DNA of 64,000 nt from Pseudorhodoferax sp. Leaf267 (lineage in GTDB: Bacteria > Pseudomonadota > Gammaproteobacteria > Burkholderiales > Burkholderiaceae_C), in NCBI RefSeq assembly GCF_001422405.1, contig NZ_LMMV01000002.1, positions 124,001 through 188,000 on the forward strand. Reading direction: 5' to 3'. The notes beneath the pieces are model-generated. The model saw nothing but the letters and a program-made list of their open reading frames with translations, made no database searches and was not told the origin of the DNA. This document shows positions 52,061 through 61,646 of the stretch, piece after piece. A program made the translations under genes and the position numbers. Numbering within the stretch: position 1 is the first letter of the stretch; each line of letters opens with the position of its first letter.

Positions 52061-53023
52061 TCACTCGATCGCGACCTTGGCCTCCTTCACCAGCTTCGCG
52101 TACCTGGCCGTGTCGTCCTTGATCTGCGCGGCCATCTGCTCGGGCGTGTTGCCCACGGGCTCGGCGCCGATCTCTTCCATGCGCTTCTTGAACTCGGGCG
52201 AGTGGATGATCCTGACCATCTCGGTGTGGAGCCGGGCCACGACATCCTTGGGCGTGGCCGCGGGCGCGAGGATGCCGAACCAGGTGCCCTGGTCGAAGCC
52301 GGCCATGCCGGACTCGGCCAGCGTGGGCACGTCGGGCAGGGTGCTGGAGCGTTTGGCGGTGGTCACTGCCAGCGCGCGCAGCTTGCCGCCCTTGATGTGC
52401 TGCACCATGGGCGTGAGCGTGTCGAACGACATGTCGACCTGGCCGCCCAGCAGGTCGGTCGTCAGCGGCGCGCTGCCCTTGTAGGGCACGTGCAGGATGT
52501 CCACGCCGGCCAGTGCGGCGAACTGCGTTCCGATCAGGTGCTGCACCGTGCCGTTGCCGTTCGAGCCATACGAGAGCTTGCCCGGTGTGGCCTTGGCCAG
52601 CGCAATCAAGCTCTTGACGTCGGTGGCCGCGGACTTGGCGTTGACCACCAGCACGTTGGGCACCAGCGCCACGGTGGTGATGGGCGCGAAGCTCTTCTCG
52701 AAGTCGTAGGGCAGCTTGCGGTAGACGCTTGTGGCGATCGTGTGGTGCACCGCGCCCATGAGCAGCGTGGTGCCGTCGGGCTTGGCCTTGGCGACGAAGT
52801 CCGCGCCGATGGTGGCGCCAGCGCCGGGCCGGCTCTCCACGATGACAGGCTGGCCCAGCGCCTGCGACAGCGGCGTGCTGAGCGAACGCGCCAGCGCGTC
52901 CGAGCTGCCGCCGGCCGGGAAGGGCACGATCAGCGTGATGGGCTTGCTGGGGAAGGCCTGCGCGACGGCGAGGCCACAGGACAGGGCCAGCGCCAGGGCG
53001 GTGAAGGTGGTGCGACGGTTCAT
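52061..53023 (-). CDS. Bug-type tripartite tricarboxylate receptor
   Basis: 320 residues. Signal peptide and PITLIVPFPAGGSSD Bug core. It follows the tartrate/malate-type dehydrogenase in the same direction, 121 bp apart, so it may bind tartrate, malate or a similar dicarboxylate. Ligand not proven. Confidence 0.9.
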   Translation of the reverse strand: MNRRTTFTALALALSCGLAVAQAFPSKPITLIVPFPAGGSSDALARSLSTPLSQALGQPVIVESRPGAGATIGADFVAKAKPDGTTLLMGAVHHTIATSVYRKLPYDFEKSFAPITTVALVPNVLVVNAKSAATDVKSLIALAKATPGKLSYGSNGNGTVQHLIGTQFAALAGVDILHVPYKGSAPLTTDLLGGQVDMSFDTLTPMVQHIKGGKLRALAVTTAKRSSTLPDVPTLAESGMAGFDQGTWFGILAPAATPKDVVARLHTEMVRIIHSPEFKKRMEEIGAEPVGNTPEQMAAQIKDDTARYAKLVKEAKVAIE

Positions 53024-53105
53024 GCGTGTCTCCAGGAATGGGCGGGCAAAGGAAATCCCCGCAGCGCTGGTGGCTGCTGCCGGGGCGTCAGCGGAGGAGC
53101 TGTCT

Positions 53106-53137
53106 TGCTCCCTCTCCCCAAAGGGGCGAGGGAGCAA
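53106..53137. repeat. Intergenic REP-like palindrome
   Basis: TGCTCCCTCTCCCC, AAA, GGGGCGAGGGAGCA: an inverted repeat that can form a hairpin between the dehydrogenase and the Bug gene. Same family as the copy inside nasA at 10776-10822. Confidence 0.7.
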
Positions 53138-53144
53138 CAAGGCG

Positions 53145-54233
53145 TCAGGCGGCCTTGCGCTGCGGCTGTGCGCCGACCAACTCGCAGACCGCGCGCGTCA
53201 CGTCGGCCGTGGTCGCCTGGCCGCCCAGATCACGCGTGTGCAGCTTCGGGTTGGCCGTGACCTGCTCGATGGCGGCCATGACCTGCTTGGCAGCGTCGAA
53301 TTCGCCCAGATGCTCCAGCAGCATCACCACCGACCAGAAGGTGCCCACCGGGTTCGCCAGGCCCTTGCCCATGATGTCGAAGGCCGAGCCGTGGATGGGC
53401 TCGAACATGCTAGGGTAGCGGCGCTCGGGGTCGATGTTGCCGGTGGGCGCGATGCCCAGGCTGCCGGCCAGCGCGGCAGCCAGGTCCGACAGGATGTCGG
53501 CATGCAGGTTGGTCGCCACGATGGTGTCCAGCGTGGCCGGGCGGTTGATCATGCGGGCGGTGGACGCGTCCACCAGTTCCTTGTCCCAGGTGACTTCGGG
53601 GAACTCCTTGCTGACCTGCAGTGCGATCTCGTCCCACATCACCATGGCGTGGCGCTGGGCGTTGCTCTTGGTGATGACAGTGAGCAGCTTGCGGGGACGG
53701 GACTGCGCCAGCTTGAACGCGAAACGCATGATGCGTTCGACGCCGGCGCGGGTCATCATGCTCACGTCGGTGGCGGCTTCGATCGGGTGGCCCTGGTGCA
53801 CGCGGCCGCCCACGCCGGAGTATTCGCCCTCGGAGTTCTCACGCACGATGACCCAGTTCAGGTCGTCGGGGCCGCAGCGCTTGAGCGGGCCGTCGATGCC
53901 GGGAAGGATGCGCGTGGGCCGCACGTTGGCGTACTGGTCGAAGCCCTGGCAGATCTTCAGGCGCAGGCCCCACAGCGTGATGTGGTCGGGGATGTGCGGG
54001 TCGCCGGCCGATCCGAACAGGATGGCGTCCTTGCCCTTGAGCGCTTCCAGGCCGTTGGCCGGCATCATCTCGCCGTGGGCGCGGAACCAGTCGCCGCCCC
54101 AGCCGAAGTCCTCGAACTCGAATTTGAACTGGCTGCTGGCTGAGGCCAGGGCCTGCAGCACTTCGCGCCCGGCGGGCACGACTTCCTTGCCGATGCCGTC
54201 GCCGGGGATGGTGGCGATCTTGTACGTCTTCAT
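53145..54233 (-). CDS. Tartrate dehydrogenase/D-malate dehydrogenase family protein
   Basis: 362 residues. Isocitrate/isopropylmalate dehydrogenase fold: KIATIPGDGIGKEVVPAG, WVIVRENSEGEYSGVGGRVH and the metal/NAD site MFEPIHGSAFDIMGKGLANP. Family members (TtuC, DmlA) oxidatively decarboxylate tartrate or D-malate with NAD+ and Mn2+/K+. Divergent from the methyltransferase, operonic with the Bug gene downstream. Confidence 0.9.
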   Translation of the reverse strand: MKTYKIATIPGDGIGKEVVPAGREVLQALASASSQFKFEFEDFGWGGDWFRAHGEMMPANGLEALKGKDAILFGSAGDPHIPDHITLWGLRLKICQGFDQYANVRPTRILPGIDGPLKRCGPDDLNWVIVRENSEGEYSGVGGRVHQGHPIEAATDVSMMTRAGVERIMRFAFKLAQSRPRKLLTVITKSNAQRHAMVMWDEIALQVSKEFPEVTWDKELVDASTARMINRPATLDTIVATNLHADILSDLAAALAGSLGIAPTGNIDPERRYPSMFEPIHGSAFDIMGKGLANPVGTFWSVVMLLEHLGEFDAAKQVMAAIEQVTANPKLHTRDLGGQATTADVTRAVCELVGAQPQRKAA

Positions 54234-54397
54234 GGTGTGTCTCCTAAAGGGTGTGGTGAAGGGGTGGACGAACTGTAAGAAAGCCTGTGCGCTTTGATCG
54301 CGCTCCAAGGCAATCCATCTTTAACCTGTGTTCAATGCTGGATGGCACGCCGCCAGCTGCTGGCTACCATGCCCCACGCCACCACTGCGAGATCTCC

Positions 54398-55033
54398 ATG
54401 CCCCCAGCCCCCCTCGACCACACCGCTGCGCAGGCCCAGCGCAGCCTCGCCTCCGAGCGCAACAGACAGCCCATCCTGGAAGTGTTGCAGCGCGTGCTGC
54501 CGGCCAGTGGCGCGGCGCTGGAGATCGCCAGCGGCACGGGCCAGCATGTGGCCTTCTTCGCGCGGGCGTTGCCGCAGTGGACCTGGCAGCCCAGCGATGC
54601 CGTGGCCGATGCATTCGGCTCCATCCGTGCCTGGTGCGCGCAGCTGGGCGTGGCCAACGTGCGCGCGCCGGTGGTGCTCGACGTGACGCACCAGGACTGG
54701 CCGGCCGCGGCATCTGCAGGCTGGGACGCCATCTACTGCGCCAACATGCTGCACATCGCGCCCTGGGCCGCGTGCGAAGGTCTCATGCGCGGCGCTGCGC
54801 GCCACCTCGGCGCGCAGGGCCAGCTGCTGACCTACGGGCCGTACCTGGAGCAGGGCGTGCCGACCTCGCAGGGCAACCTGGACTTCGACGCCGACCTGCG
54901 CCGGCGCCATCCGGCCTGGGGCATCCGCGCGCGGGAGGATGTGCAAGCCACCGCTGCATCGGCGGGGCTGCGCCTGGTACAGCGCGTGCAGATGCCAGCG
55001 AACAACCTGCTGCTGGTGTTCGGGCGGGCCTGA
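54398..55033 (+). CDS. DUF938 SAM-dependent methyltransferase-like protein
   Basis: 211 residues. SERNRQPILEVL, then the SAM motif ALEIASGTGQHVAFFARALP and DAIYCANMLHIAPWAACEGL, then PYLEQGVPTSQGNLDFD, are hallmarks of DUF938. Substrate unknown. Starts after 164 bp of gap with the divergent dehydrogenase. Confidence 0.85.
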   Translation: MPPAPLDHTAAQAQRSLASERNRQPILEVLQRVLPASGAALEIASGTGQHVAFFARALPQWTWQPSDAVADAFGSIRAWCAQLGVANVRAPVVLDVTHQDWPAAASAGWDAIYCANMLHIAPWAACEGLMRGAARHLGAQGQLLTYGPYLEQGVPTSQGNLDFDADLRRRHPAWGIRAREDVQATAASAGLRLVQRVQMPANNLLLVFGRA

Positions 55034-55049
55034 ACGGGCGACGGCGCCT

Positions 55050-56591
55050 TCAGATCGCCAGCTCGATCAGGAACGGCCCGCTGCGGCCAAAGCTCTGGCG
55101 CATCAGGTCGGCACACTGCTCCAGCGTGGTCGCACGCGCGGCCTCCACGCCCATGCCATGGGCCAGCTGCACCCAGTTCAGGTCGGGGTTGCCCAGGTCG
55201 AGCATGCGCATGGCGGTGTCGCCGGGCTTGGCGCCCACGTTGCCGTATTCGCCGATCAGGATGTTGTACTTGCGGTTGGACAGGATGACCGTGGTGCAGG
55301 GCAACTGCTCGCGCGCCTGCGTCCACAGCGCTTGCAGCGAATACATGGCCGAGCCGTCGGCCTGCAGGCTGATCACGCGGCGCTGGCCCTTGGCGCCGAT
55401 CGCCGCGCCCGTGGCCACGGGCAGGCCGTCGCCGATGGCGCCGCCGGCCAGGTGCAGCCAGTCGTGCGCGGGCGCCGCATGCGTGTGCTTGTAGAAGCCG
55501 CGGCCGAAGGAGACGCTTTCGTCCGACACGATGGCGCCCTCGGGCATCACGGCGGCCAGCGTCTGGGCCAGGCCCTCGGGCGTGGGCGCGCCGCGCACGA
55601 TGGCGGGGCGCGGGCCGGGGTCGGGCAGGGCCGCCTCGGGCGCGCCCAGCGCTTCCACCAGCGCCTGCAGCGCGGCCTCTGGATCCTGGTCGGGGCGCGA
55701 CAGCACATGCAGTTGCGCCGTGTCGGGGTACTGCGTGGACGGCTTGCCGGGGTAGGCGAAGAAGCCGACCGGCGGCTTGGCGTTGACCAGCACGATGTGC
55801 GCGTAGCGGGCCAGTGTCTGGATCGCGAGGTCGGTCACATAGGGCACGCGTTCGAGCTGCAGCCGGCCCTGGCCGCGCTCGACGTGGGCGGTGACGAAAT
55901 CGGCCAGCAGGCTGGCGCCGGTGGCCTGCGCCACGCGCCAGGCCAGGGCCTGCGAGCGGCCGCGCACGGCACGGCCAGCCAGCAGCACCAGCACGGGCTG
56001 GCCGCTGCGCAGGGCGCGCGCGGCGCCCTCCACGGCATGCGGGTCCAGTGCGGGCGCGGGCTGCGGCGCCAACGCGTCGGCGACGACGCCGCCTTCGTCC
56101 CACGACGCGTCGGATGGCAGGATCAGCGTGGCCACCTGGCCCTGCGCGCTGCGGGCGGCCTGCACGGCAGCGGCTGCGTCACGGCCCACGTCCTGCGCGC
56201 GCATGCTGGTCTGCACCCAGGCCGAGACGCTGCGCGCCAGGCCGTCGGTGTCGGCCGTCAGCGGCGCGTCGAAGGGGCGGTGGTAGGTGGCCTGGTCGCC
56301 CACGATGTTGACGATGCCGCTGCGCGCGCGGCGCGCGTTGTGCAGGTTGGCCAGGCCGTTCGCCAGGCCCGGGCCGCAGTGCAGCAGCGTGCTGGCCGGC
56401 TTGCCGGCGATGCGGTAGTAGCCATCGGCCATGCCGGTGACCACGTTCTCCTGCAGGCCCAGCACGCAGTGCATGCCGGGGATGTCGTCCAGCGCGGCCA
56501 CGAAGTGCATCTCGCTGGTGCCAGGGTTGGCGAAGCAGGTGTCCACGCCGGACTTCAACAGGGTATGGACCAGGCTCTGCGCACCGTTCAT
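55050..56591 (-). CDS. Acetolactate synthase-like ThDP-dependent enzyme
   Basis: 513 residues. N-terminal pyrimidine domain with the ThDP-activating Glu in LGLQENVVTGMADGY, central domain, and C-terminal SLQADGSAMYSLQALWTQAR diphosphate-binding motif. A large-subunit-type decarboxylase/ligase; no small regulatory subunit is adjacent, so biosynthetic acetolactate synthase is unlikely and a 2-keto-acid conversion in sugar-acid breakdown is possible. AGGAG before the ATG at 56591. Last gene of the region; 61 bp after the Gfo/Idh gene. Confidence 0.86.
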   Translation of the reverse strand: MNGAQSLVHTLLKSGVDTCFANPGTSEMHFVAALDDIPGMHCVLGLQENVVTGMADGYYRIAGKPASTLLHCGPGLANGLANLHNARRARSGIVNIVGDQATYHRPFDAPLTADTDGLARSVSAWVQTSMRAQDVGRDAAAAVQAARSAQGQVATLILPSDASWDEGGVVADALAPQPAPALDPHAVEGAARALRSGQPVLVLLAGRAVRGRSQALAWRVAQATGASLLADFVTAHVERGQGRLQLERVPYVTDLAIQTLARYAHIVLVNAKPPVGFFAYPGKPSTQYPDTAQLHVLSRPDQDPEAALQALVEALGAPEAALPDPGPRPAIVRGAPTPEGLAQTLAAVMPEGAIVSDESVSFGRGFYKHTHAAPAHDWLHLAGGAIGDGLPVATGAAIGAKGQRRVISLQADGSAMYSLQALWTQAREQLPCTTVILSNRKYNILIGEYGNVGAKPGDTAMRMLDLGNPDLNWVQLAHGMGVEAARATTLEQCADLMRQSFGRSGPFLIELAI

Positions 56592-56652
56592 CAGTTCACT
56601 CCTTGGGGCTGGATGGATTGCGAAGCCGCCCATTGTGAACAGGCCTGCATTC

Positions 56653-57684
56653 TCAGAGTGTCACGGCCGCGCCTGTGCGCGACGAGCGCACGATGGCGTC
56701 GATGAGCCGGTGCGCGGCCAGGGCCGAGCGCCCGGCGGTGAGCGGCGCGCGCTGCTGCGCGATGGCCTGCACGAAATCCTGCAGCACGGCGCGGTGGCCG
56801 GCGTGGTCGAAGCCCATGAGGTTGGCGCCCGAGCCCGACGCCTGGGGCTGGCCCACGAGCAGCGGCTCGGCGCCCGGCCGCTCCACGCGCAGCGCGCCGG
56901 CCTCCAGCGTTGCCGTGCCGCGTGCGAAGTTCAGCGCAATGCGTTCGGGGTAGCCGGGGTAGGCGGCCGTGGTCGCGTCGACCACGCCGACGGCGCCGTC
57001 CGCCCACTGCAGCAGCGCGCCCGCCGTGTCCTCGGTCTCCATGCGGTGCAGCCGTGTGCCGACCAGGCCCGTGACGCGTGCGGGCGCGCCGGCCAGGTGC
57101 AGCAGCAGGTCCAGCGTGTGGATGGCCTGCGTCATGAGCACGCCGCCGCCGTCACGCGCCAGCGTTCCGCGGCCGGGCTGGTCGTAGTAGCTCTGCGGGC
57201 GCCACCAGCGGATGGAGGCGCTAGCGCTCAGCAGCTCGCCGAGTTCGCCGGCCTGCAGCATGCTGGACAGGTGCAGCGCGGCCGGGCTGGCGCGGTGCTG
57301 CAGCATCACGGCCAGCTGCACGCCGTGGCGCTCGCAGGTGGCCACGAGTTGCTCGGACTGCGCGAGCGTGAGTTCCAGTGGCTTTTCGACCAGCACGTGC
57401 TTGCCGGCGGCGGCGAGCTGCTCGACGATGTGCAAATGGGTCTGCGGTGGTGTGAGCACCAGCGCGGCCTGCACGCTGGCGTCTGCCAATACGTCGTCAA
57501 GGCGTGTTGTGACGGTGGCGCCGACGGGCAGGCCGGCCGCCGCGACGCGCTGCGCATCGCGGCCCCAGACCCACGCCACCTCGACCTCGTCGCGCAGGTC
57601 GTGCAGGCTCTTGAAGTGCGGCGGCGAGGCCACGCCGGCGCCGATGACGGCGACGCGCAGGCGCTGGTTGTGCTGCTGGTGCAT
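56653..57684 (-). CDS. Gfo/Idh/MocA-family oxidoreductase
   Basis: 343 residues. RVAVIGAGVASPPHFKSLHD NAD(P)-binding start, then GKHVLVEKPLELTLAQSEQL and the C-terminal substrate domain. Oxidises or reduces a sugar or sugar acid; the substrate is not predicted. A terminator (57713-57735) separates it from dctM, so it may have its own promoter. Confidence 0.86.
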   Translation of the reverse strand: MHQQHNQRLRVAVIGAGVASPPHFKSLHDLRDEVEVAWVWGRDAQRVAAAGLPVGATVTTRLDDVLADASVQAALVLTPPQTHLHIVEQLAAAGKHVLVEKPLELTLAQSEQLVATCERHGVQLAVMLQHRASPAALHLSSMLQAGELGELLSASASIRWWRPQSYYDQPGRGTLARDGGGVLMTQAIHTLDLLLHLAGAPARVTGLVGTRLHRMETEDTAGALLQWADGAVGVVDATTAAYPGYPERIALNFARGTATLEAGALRVERPGAEPLLVGQPQASGSGANLMGFDHAGHRAVLQDFVQAIAQQRAPLTAGRSALAAHRLIDAIVRSSRTGAAVTL

Positions 57685-57712
57685 GACGATCGACTCCTCC
57701 TCACAATGAAAA

Positions 57713-57735
57713 ACGGGGCTCACGAAGAGCCCCGT
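57713..57735 (-). terminator. Intrinsic terminator after dctM
   Basis: 9-bp stem ACGGGGCTC/GAGCCCCGT with a 5-base loop; the minus strand continues TTTTTTCAT. It lies 34 bp after the dctM stop and ahead of the Gfo/Idh gene, so the last two genes are at least partly uncoupled from the TRAP operon. Confidence 0.82.
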
Positions 57736-57768
57736 CGCAACGCAGCCTGCGATGGCCGCTGCGCCGGT

Positions 57769-59067
57769 TTACTTGGGCGCGTTCAAGAGGTTGGGCAACC
57801 ACAGCGAGAACGCAGGCACGTAGGTCACCAGCATCAGGCAGGCCGTCAGCGCGCCGTAGAAGGGCAGGATGGATTTCATCACCTGCCCCACCGAGACCCC
57901 GCCGATGGCGCACCCCACGAACTGCGTGACCCCCACCGGTGGCGTGTTCAGGCCGAGCGCGCAGTTGATCAGCATCACGATGCCGAACTGCACCGGGTCC
58001 ATGCCGAAGTGCTGTGCGATGGGCAGGAAGATCGGCGTGCAGATCAGGATGGTGGCGGCCATGTCCAGGAAGGTGCCCAGCACGAACAGCAGGATGTTGA
58101 TCATCAGGAAGATCATCCACGGGCTGGTGGTGACGGACTGCATCAGCTCGCCGGTCTTCTGCGGCACTTCGTACAGCGCCATGAAGTAGCCGAAGGCCGA
58201 GCTGATGCCGATCAGGAGCAGCACCACGCCAGTCGTCTTGCAGGCCTTGGCGCAGGCCTTGAGGAAGTCCTTCCACGACAGCGAGCGGTAGACCAGCACG
58301 GTGACGAGCAGCGCCCACAGCACGGCGGTGGCGGCCGACTCGGTGGCCGTGAAGATGCCCGACAGGATGCCGGCCAGGATGATGACCACGATCAAGAGGC
58401 CCGGCATCGCGCCCAGGAAGGAGACGACGACTTCCTTCCAGCCCGGGAACTTGCCGCGCGTGGGGTAGCCGCGCTTGACGGCCACGTAGTAGGCGGCGAT
58501 CAGGTTGCAGATGGTCAGCAGCAGGGCCGGGATCACGCCCGCCAGGATCAGGCTGAACACGCTGACCGAGGCGATGCCCGTGGTGGCCAGCGTGAAGATG
58601 ATCAGGTTGTGCGAGGTGGGCATCAGCGCACCGACCAGGGCCGCGTGCGTGGTCACGTTCACGGCGTAGTCGGCGTCGTAGCCTTCCTTCTTCATGAGCG
58701 GGATCATCACCGAGCCCATGGCCGACACGTCGGCCAGCGGCGAGCCGGCGACGCCGCCGAACAGGGTGCAGCCGATCACGTTGCTCATGCCCAGGCCGCC
58801 GCGCACGTGGCCGACCAGGCTGTTGGCAAAGCGCACGATGCGGTCGGCGATGCCGCCGTAGAGCATGAGCTCGCCGGCGAACACGAAGAACGGGATCGCC
58901 AGGAACGAGAAGATCTGCATGCCGCCCACCATCTTCTGGAAGACGATGGCGATCGGCATGCCGGAGAACAGCACGGTGGCGACGGAGGCCAGGCCGATGG
59001 AGAAAGCCACCGGCACGCCCAGGACGAGCAGCACCGCGAAGCTGATGGAGAGGACTGTGAGTTCCAT
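57769..59067 (-). CDS. dctM: TRAP transporter large membrane subunit
   Basis: 432 residues, about twelve hydrophobic segments; DctM/YgiK motifs GVPVAFSIGLASV at the start and GLNTPPVGVTQFVG near the end. With DctP and DctQ it forms a sodium-driven, periplasmic-receptor-dependent importer. 13 bp after dctQ. Confidence 0.93.
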   Translation of the reverse strand: MELTVLSISFAVLLVLGVPVAFSIGLASVATVLFSGMPIAIVFQKMVGGMQIFSFLAIPFFVFAGELMLYGGIADRIVRFANSLVGHVRGGLGMSNVIGCTLFGGVAGSPLADVSAMGSVMIPLMKKEGYDADYAVNVTTHAALVGALMPTSHNLIIFTLATTGIASVSVFSLILAGVIPALLLTICNLIAAYYVAVKRGYPTRGKFPGWKEVVVSFLGAMPGLLIVVIILAGILSGIFTATESAATAVLWALLVTVLVYRSLSWKDFLKACAKACKTTGVVLLLIGISSAFGYFMALYEVPQKTGELMQSVTTSPWMIFLMINILLFVLGTFLDMAATILICTPIFLPIAQHFGMDPVQFGIVMLINCALGLNTPPVGVTQFVGCAIGGVSVGQVMKSILPFYGALTACLMLVTYVPAFSLWLPNLLNAPK

Positions 59068-59080
59068 GTCGTTCTTTCGG

Positions 59081-59683
59081 TCAGTACCAGGACGGCACGA
59101 CTTCTTCGTGGCGCAGCAGCGCGATGATGTGTTCGATCGAGAACATCACGATCAGGGCGCCGGCGATCACCAGCGAGAGGTAGTCGATGCCCACGGGCAT
59201 GCCGAGCATCGGGTCGAGCTCGTCCCACTTGAGCCGCGTCCACAGCCAGCCGCTCTGGACCATGATGCAGCCGAACAGAGCCACCAGCGCGTGGATCAGG
59301 ATCTCGATCTTCAGCCGCAGGCCCTCGGGCAGCAGCGAGACCAGCGACTCCAGGCCGATGTGGCCGGCGTCGCGCACGCCCACGGCCACGCCCAGCGCGG
59401 TCACGTACAGCACGAGCTGCAGCGCCAGGGCTTCGGCCCAGGTCGGCGTATCGTTGAAGACGTAGCGGCCGACCACCTGGACCTGCACGCTGACGATGAT
59501 GCCGATCAGCCCGAGGATGGCGACGACCAGGCTGGCCTTGCTGAGCCAGCCGCACAGGCGCGAGTAGGCATGCGTGGCGGGCGGGCGATCGGTGTGGGCA
59601 AGCGTGGGGTCGATGCCCGGGGCGACCGGCGCGGCGATGGCGCTGGTGGCGGCCGCGTGGACCGACGGCGGTGGGGTGTTCAT
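59081..59683 (-). CDS. dctQ: TRAP transporter small membrane subunit
   Basis: 200 residues, four hydrophobic helices after a roughly 45-residue hydrophilic N-terminus. NDTPTWAEALALQLVLYVTA is the usual DctQ block. Next to dctM. Confidence 0.9.
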   Translation of the reverse strand: MNTPPPSVHAAATSAIAAPVAPGIDPTLAHTDRPPATHAYSRLCGWLSKASLVVAILGLIGIIVSVQVQVVGRYVFNDTPTWAEALALQLVLYVTALGVAVGVRDAGHIGLESLVSLLPEGLRLKIEILIHALVALFGCIMVQSGWLWTRLKWDELDPMLGMPVGIDYLSLVIAGALIVMFSIEHIIALLRHEEVVPSWY

Positions 59684-59700
59684 GGTGTGATCTGTGTGGG

Positions 59701-59723
59701 CGCCGGCCCGCCTGGGGCCGGCG
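59701..59723 (-). other. Stable RNA hairpin between dctP and dctQ
   Basis: 9-bp GC stem CGCCGGCCC/GGGCCGGCG with a 5-base loop and no U-run. Such hairpins between a receptor gene and its membrane subunits often stabilise the receptor mRNA and let it be made in excess; that role is inference here. Confidence 0.5.
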
Positions 59724-59731
59724 GGTTCGAC

Positions 59732-60700
59732 TTACTTGTTGTCCTGCACGGCCTTGACGAGGCGTTGCAGGTCGGGCGTGGTGATGAACTTGGCGTACAC
59801 CGGGGCCATGGCGGCCTTGAAGGAGGCCTTGTCCACGTCCTTCACGATGGTGGAGCCGGCCTTGGTCACCACGTCCAGTGCCTTGGCTTCCTGCTCGTCC
59901 CACTTCTGGCGCTGGAAGATCACCGATTCCTTGGCCGCGGCGCGGAACATGGCCTGGTCGGCCGGCGTCATCTTGTCGAAGATGGCCTTGGAGATGACCA
60001 GCACTTCGGGCGCCATGGAATGCTCGGTGTGCGAATAGAACTTCACCGCTTCGTAGTGCTTGAAGCCTTCGTACGAGGGGATGTTGTTCTCGGCCGCATC
60101 GATCAAGCCGGTCTTGAGCGCGGTGTAGACCTCGCCCGTGGGCATGGGCGTGGCGTTGGCACCCATGGCGCCGACCAGCGAGACCCACAGGTCGGACTGC
60201 TGCACGCGGATCTTCAGGCCCTTGGCGTCGGCCAGGGTCTTGACCGGCTTCTTGGCGTAGATGGAACGCGCGCCGCTGTCGTAGAAGGCCAGGCCCACGA
60301 GGCCCTGGCTTTCGCAGCCCTTCAAGATCTCTTCGCCGATGGGGCCGTCCAGCGTCTTGCGCATGTGGGCGATGGAGTCGAACAGGAAGGGCATGGTGGG
60401 CACCAGGCTCTTGGGGCAGATGGAGTTCAGCGAGCTGATGTTGACGCGGTTCATCTCCAGCGCGCCGATCTTCACCTGGTCCAGCGTTTCCTTTTCGGAA
60501 CCCAGGGCGCTCTTGTTGAAGACCTTGATCTTGTACTTGCCGTTGCTCTGCTTGGCCAGCACGTCGCTCATGTGCTTGACCGCGGCGACCGTGGGGTAGT
60601 CGTCGCTGTTGTGCACGTCGGCGGAACGGAAATCGGCAGCCTGGGCGCCGATGCACAGGGCGCCGGCGGCCAGTGCGAGAAGGGTGCGGTGGAACTTCAT
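59732..60700 (-). CDS. dctP: TRAP transporter periplasmic receptor
   Basis: 322 residues. Signal peptide [20 protein letters not shown], then the DctP fold; [20 protein letters not shown] carries the Arg that grips the carboxylate and [13 protein letters not shown] follows. Its neighbours (uronate dehydrogenase, lactonase) suggest a sugar-acid ligand such as a hexuronate. Confidence 0.93.
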   Translation of the reverse strand: MKFHRTLLALAAGALCIGAQAADFRSADVHNSDDYPTVAAVKHMSDVLAKQSNGKYKIKVFNKSALGSEKETLDQVKIGALEMNRVNISSLNSICPKSLVPTMPFLFDSIAHMRKTLDGPIGEEILKGCESQGLVGLAFYDSGARSIYAKKPVKTLADAKGLKIRVQQSDLWVSLVGAMGANATPMPTGEVYTALKTGLIDAAENNIPSYEGFKHYEAVKFYSHTEHSMAPEVLVISKAIFDKMTPADQAMFRAAAKESVIFQRQKWDEQEAKALDVVTKAGSTIVKDVDKASFKAAMAPVYAKFITTPDLQRLVKAVQDNK

Positions 60701-60748
60701 TTGTCTTCCTCTGTGGTGGTGGGTGGCGAAAGGGGGGATGGTGGCGGC

Positions 60749-61642
60749 TCAGCCGCCGAAAGTGGGTTCGGGCAGACCCTGGGTGAGCGGGTTCAGCGCG
60801 AACACGCCGCCGGCCAGCGGCTGGTCGGACAGGTCGCCGCCGGGGCGGATGGAGGTCACGAACAAGGTGTCCAGCCGCGGGCCGCCGAACGCGCACATGG
60901 CGGGCTTCTTGACGGGCACGCTCAGCGAGCGGTCGAGCCGGCCATCGGGCGTGAAGCGGTGGATGAGGCCCGCGTCGTTGCCGCAGATCCAGTAGCCGCC
61001 GTCCACGTCGATGGCGGCACCGTCGGGGCGGCCGGGCAGGGGGTTCATGTCCACGAACACGCGGCGGTTGCGGGGCGTGCCGGTCTCCAGCTCGTAGTCG
61101 AAGGCCCAGACGGTCTGCACGGTGGGGTGCGAATCGGACAGGTACATCGTCTTGCCATCGGGGCTGAAGGCCAGGCCGTTGGGCACGATGAAATCGTTCA
61201 GCTGCGCGGGCAGGGCGGTGTCGCCCGCGCCAAAGCGGTAGAGCGCGCCGGCGCGGATGCCGGCCGCCATGTCCAGGCACATGGTGCCGGCCCAGAAGCG
61301 GCCCTGGCGGTCGCAGCGGCCGTCGTTGAAGCGCATGGCGGGGGCGGCGTGGGCGACAGGGGCCAGCAGCTTGGCGGCCAGGCGGCCGTCGTCTTGTGGC
61401 GACAGCGCGAAGATGCCGGTTTCCATGCCGGCGATCCACTGGCCGCTGGCGCCAGCGCGGGCCGCGATGCAGGCCGGCATTTCGTCGGACAGCCAATGCG
61501 AATGGCCTGCGCCCTCGGACCAGCGGTGCAGCGCACGCCCGGGAATGTCGACCCAGTACAGCGCCTGTTCGTCCGCGCGCCAGACCGGGCTTTCGCCCGT
61601 GCCGTTGCGTGCGTCGACGATGAGTTCTGCCGTGCTGCTCAT
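60749..61642 (-). CDS. SMP-30/gluconolactonase-type lactonase
   Basis: 297 residues. Six-bladed propeller with the metal Glu in GTGESPVWR, Asn/Asp ligands in FIVPNGLAFSPDGKTMYLSD and GRPDGAAIDVDGGYW. Directly behind uronate dehydrogenase (4 bp), it would open the aldarolactone that enzyme makes, as UxuL-type lactonases do. The specificity is inference from context. Confidence 0.87.
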   Translation of the reverse strand: MSSTAELIVDARNGTGESPVWRADEQALYWVDIPGRALHRWSEGAGHSHWLSDEMPACIAARAGASGQWIAGMETGIFALSPQDDGRLAAKLLAPVAHAAPAMRFNDGRCDRQGRFWAGTMCLDMAAGIRAGALYRFGAGDTALPAQLNDFIVPNGLAFSPDGKTMYLSDSHPTVQTVWAFDYELETGTPRNRRVFVDMNPLPGRPDGAAIDVDGGYWICGNDAGLIHRFTPDGRLDRSLSVPVKKPAMCAFGGPRLDTLFVTSIRPGGDLSDQPLAGGVFALNPLTQGLPEPTFGG

Positions 61643-61646
61643 ACGG

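Noticed and set aside
51901-52122. Small frame with one hydrophobic stretch (GVACGVAVGTLAAWAWW)
   Set aside because: Could be a small membrane protein, but it runs into the end of the Bug gene, has no clear ribosome site and lies beside two decayed genes, so it may be debris.
58785-61496. 903-codon minus-strand frame across dctM, dctQ, dctP and lactonase
   Set aside because: Out-of-frame reading of four well-supported genes; Arg/Pro/Gly-rich and its end is a frame-shifted copy of dctM.
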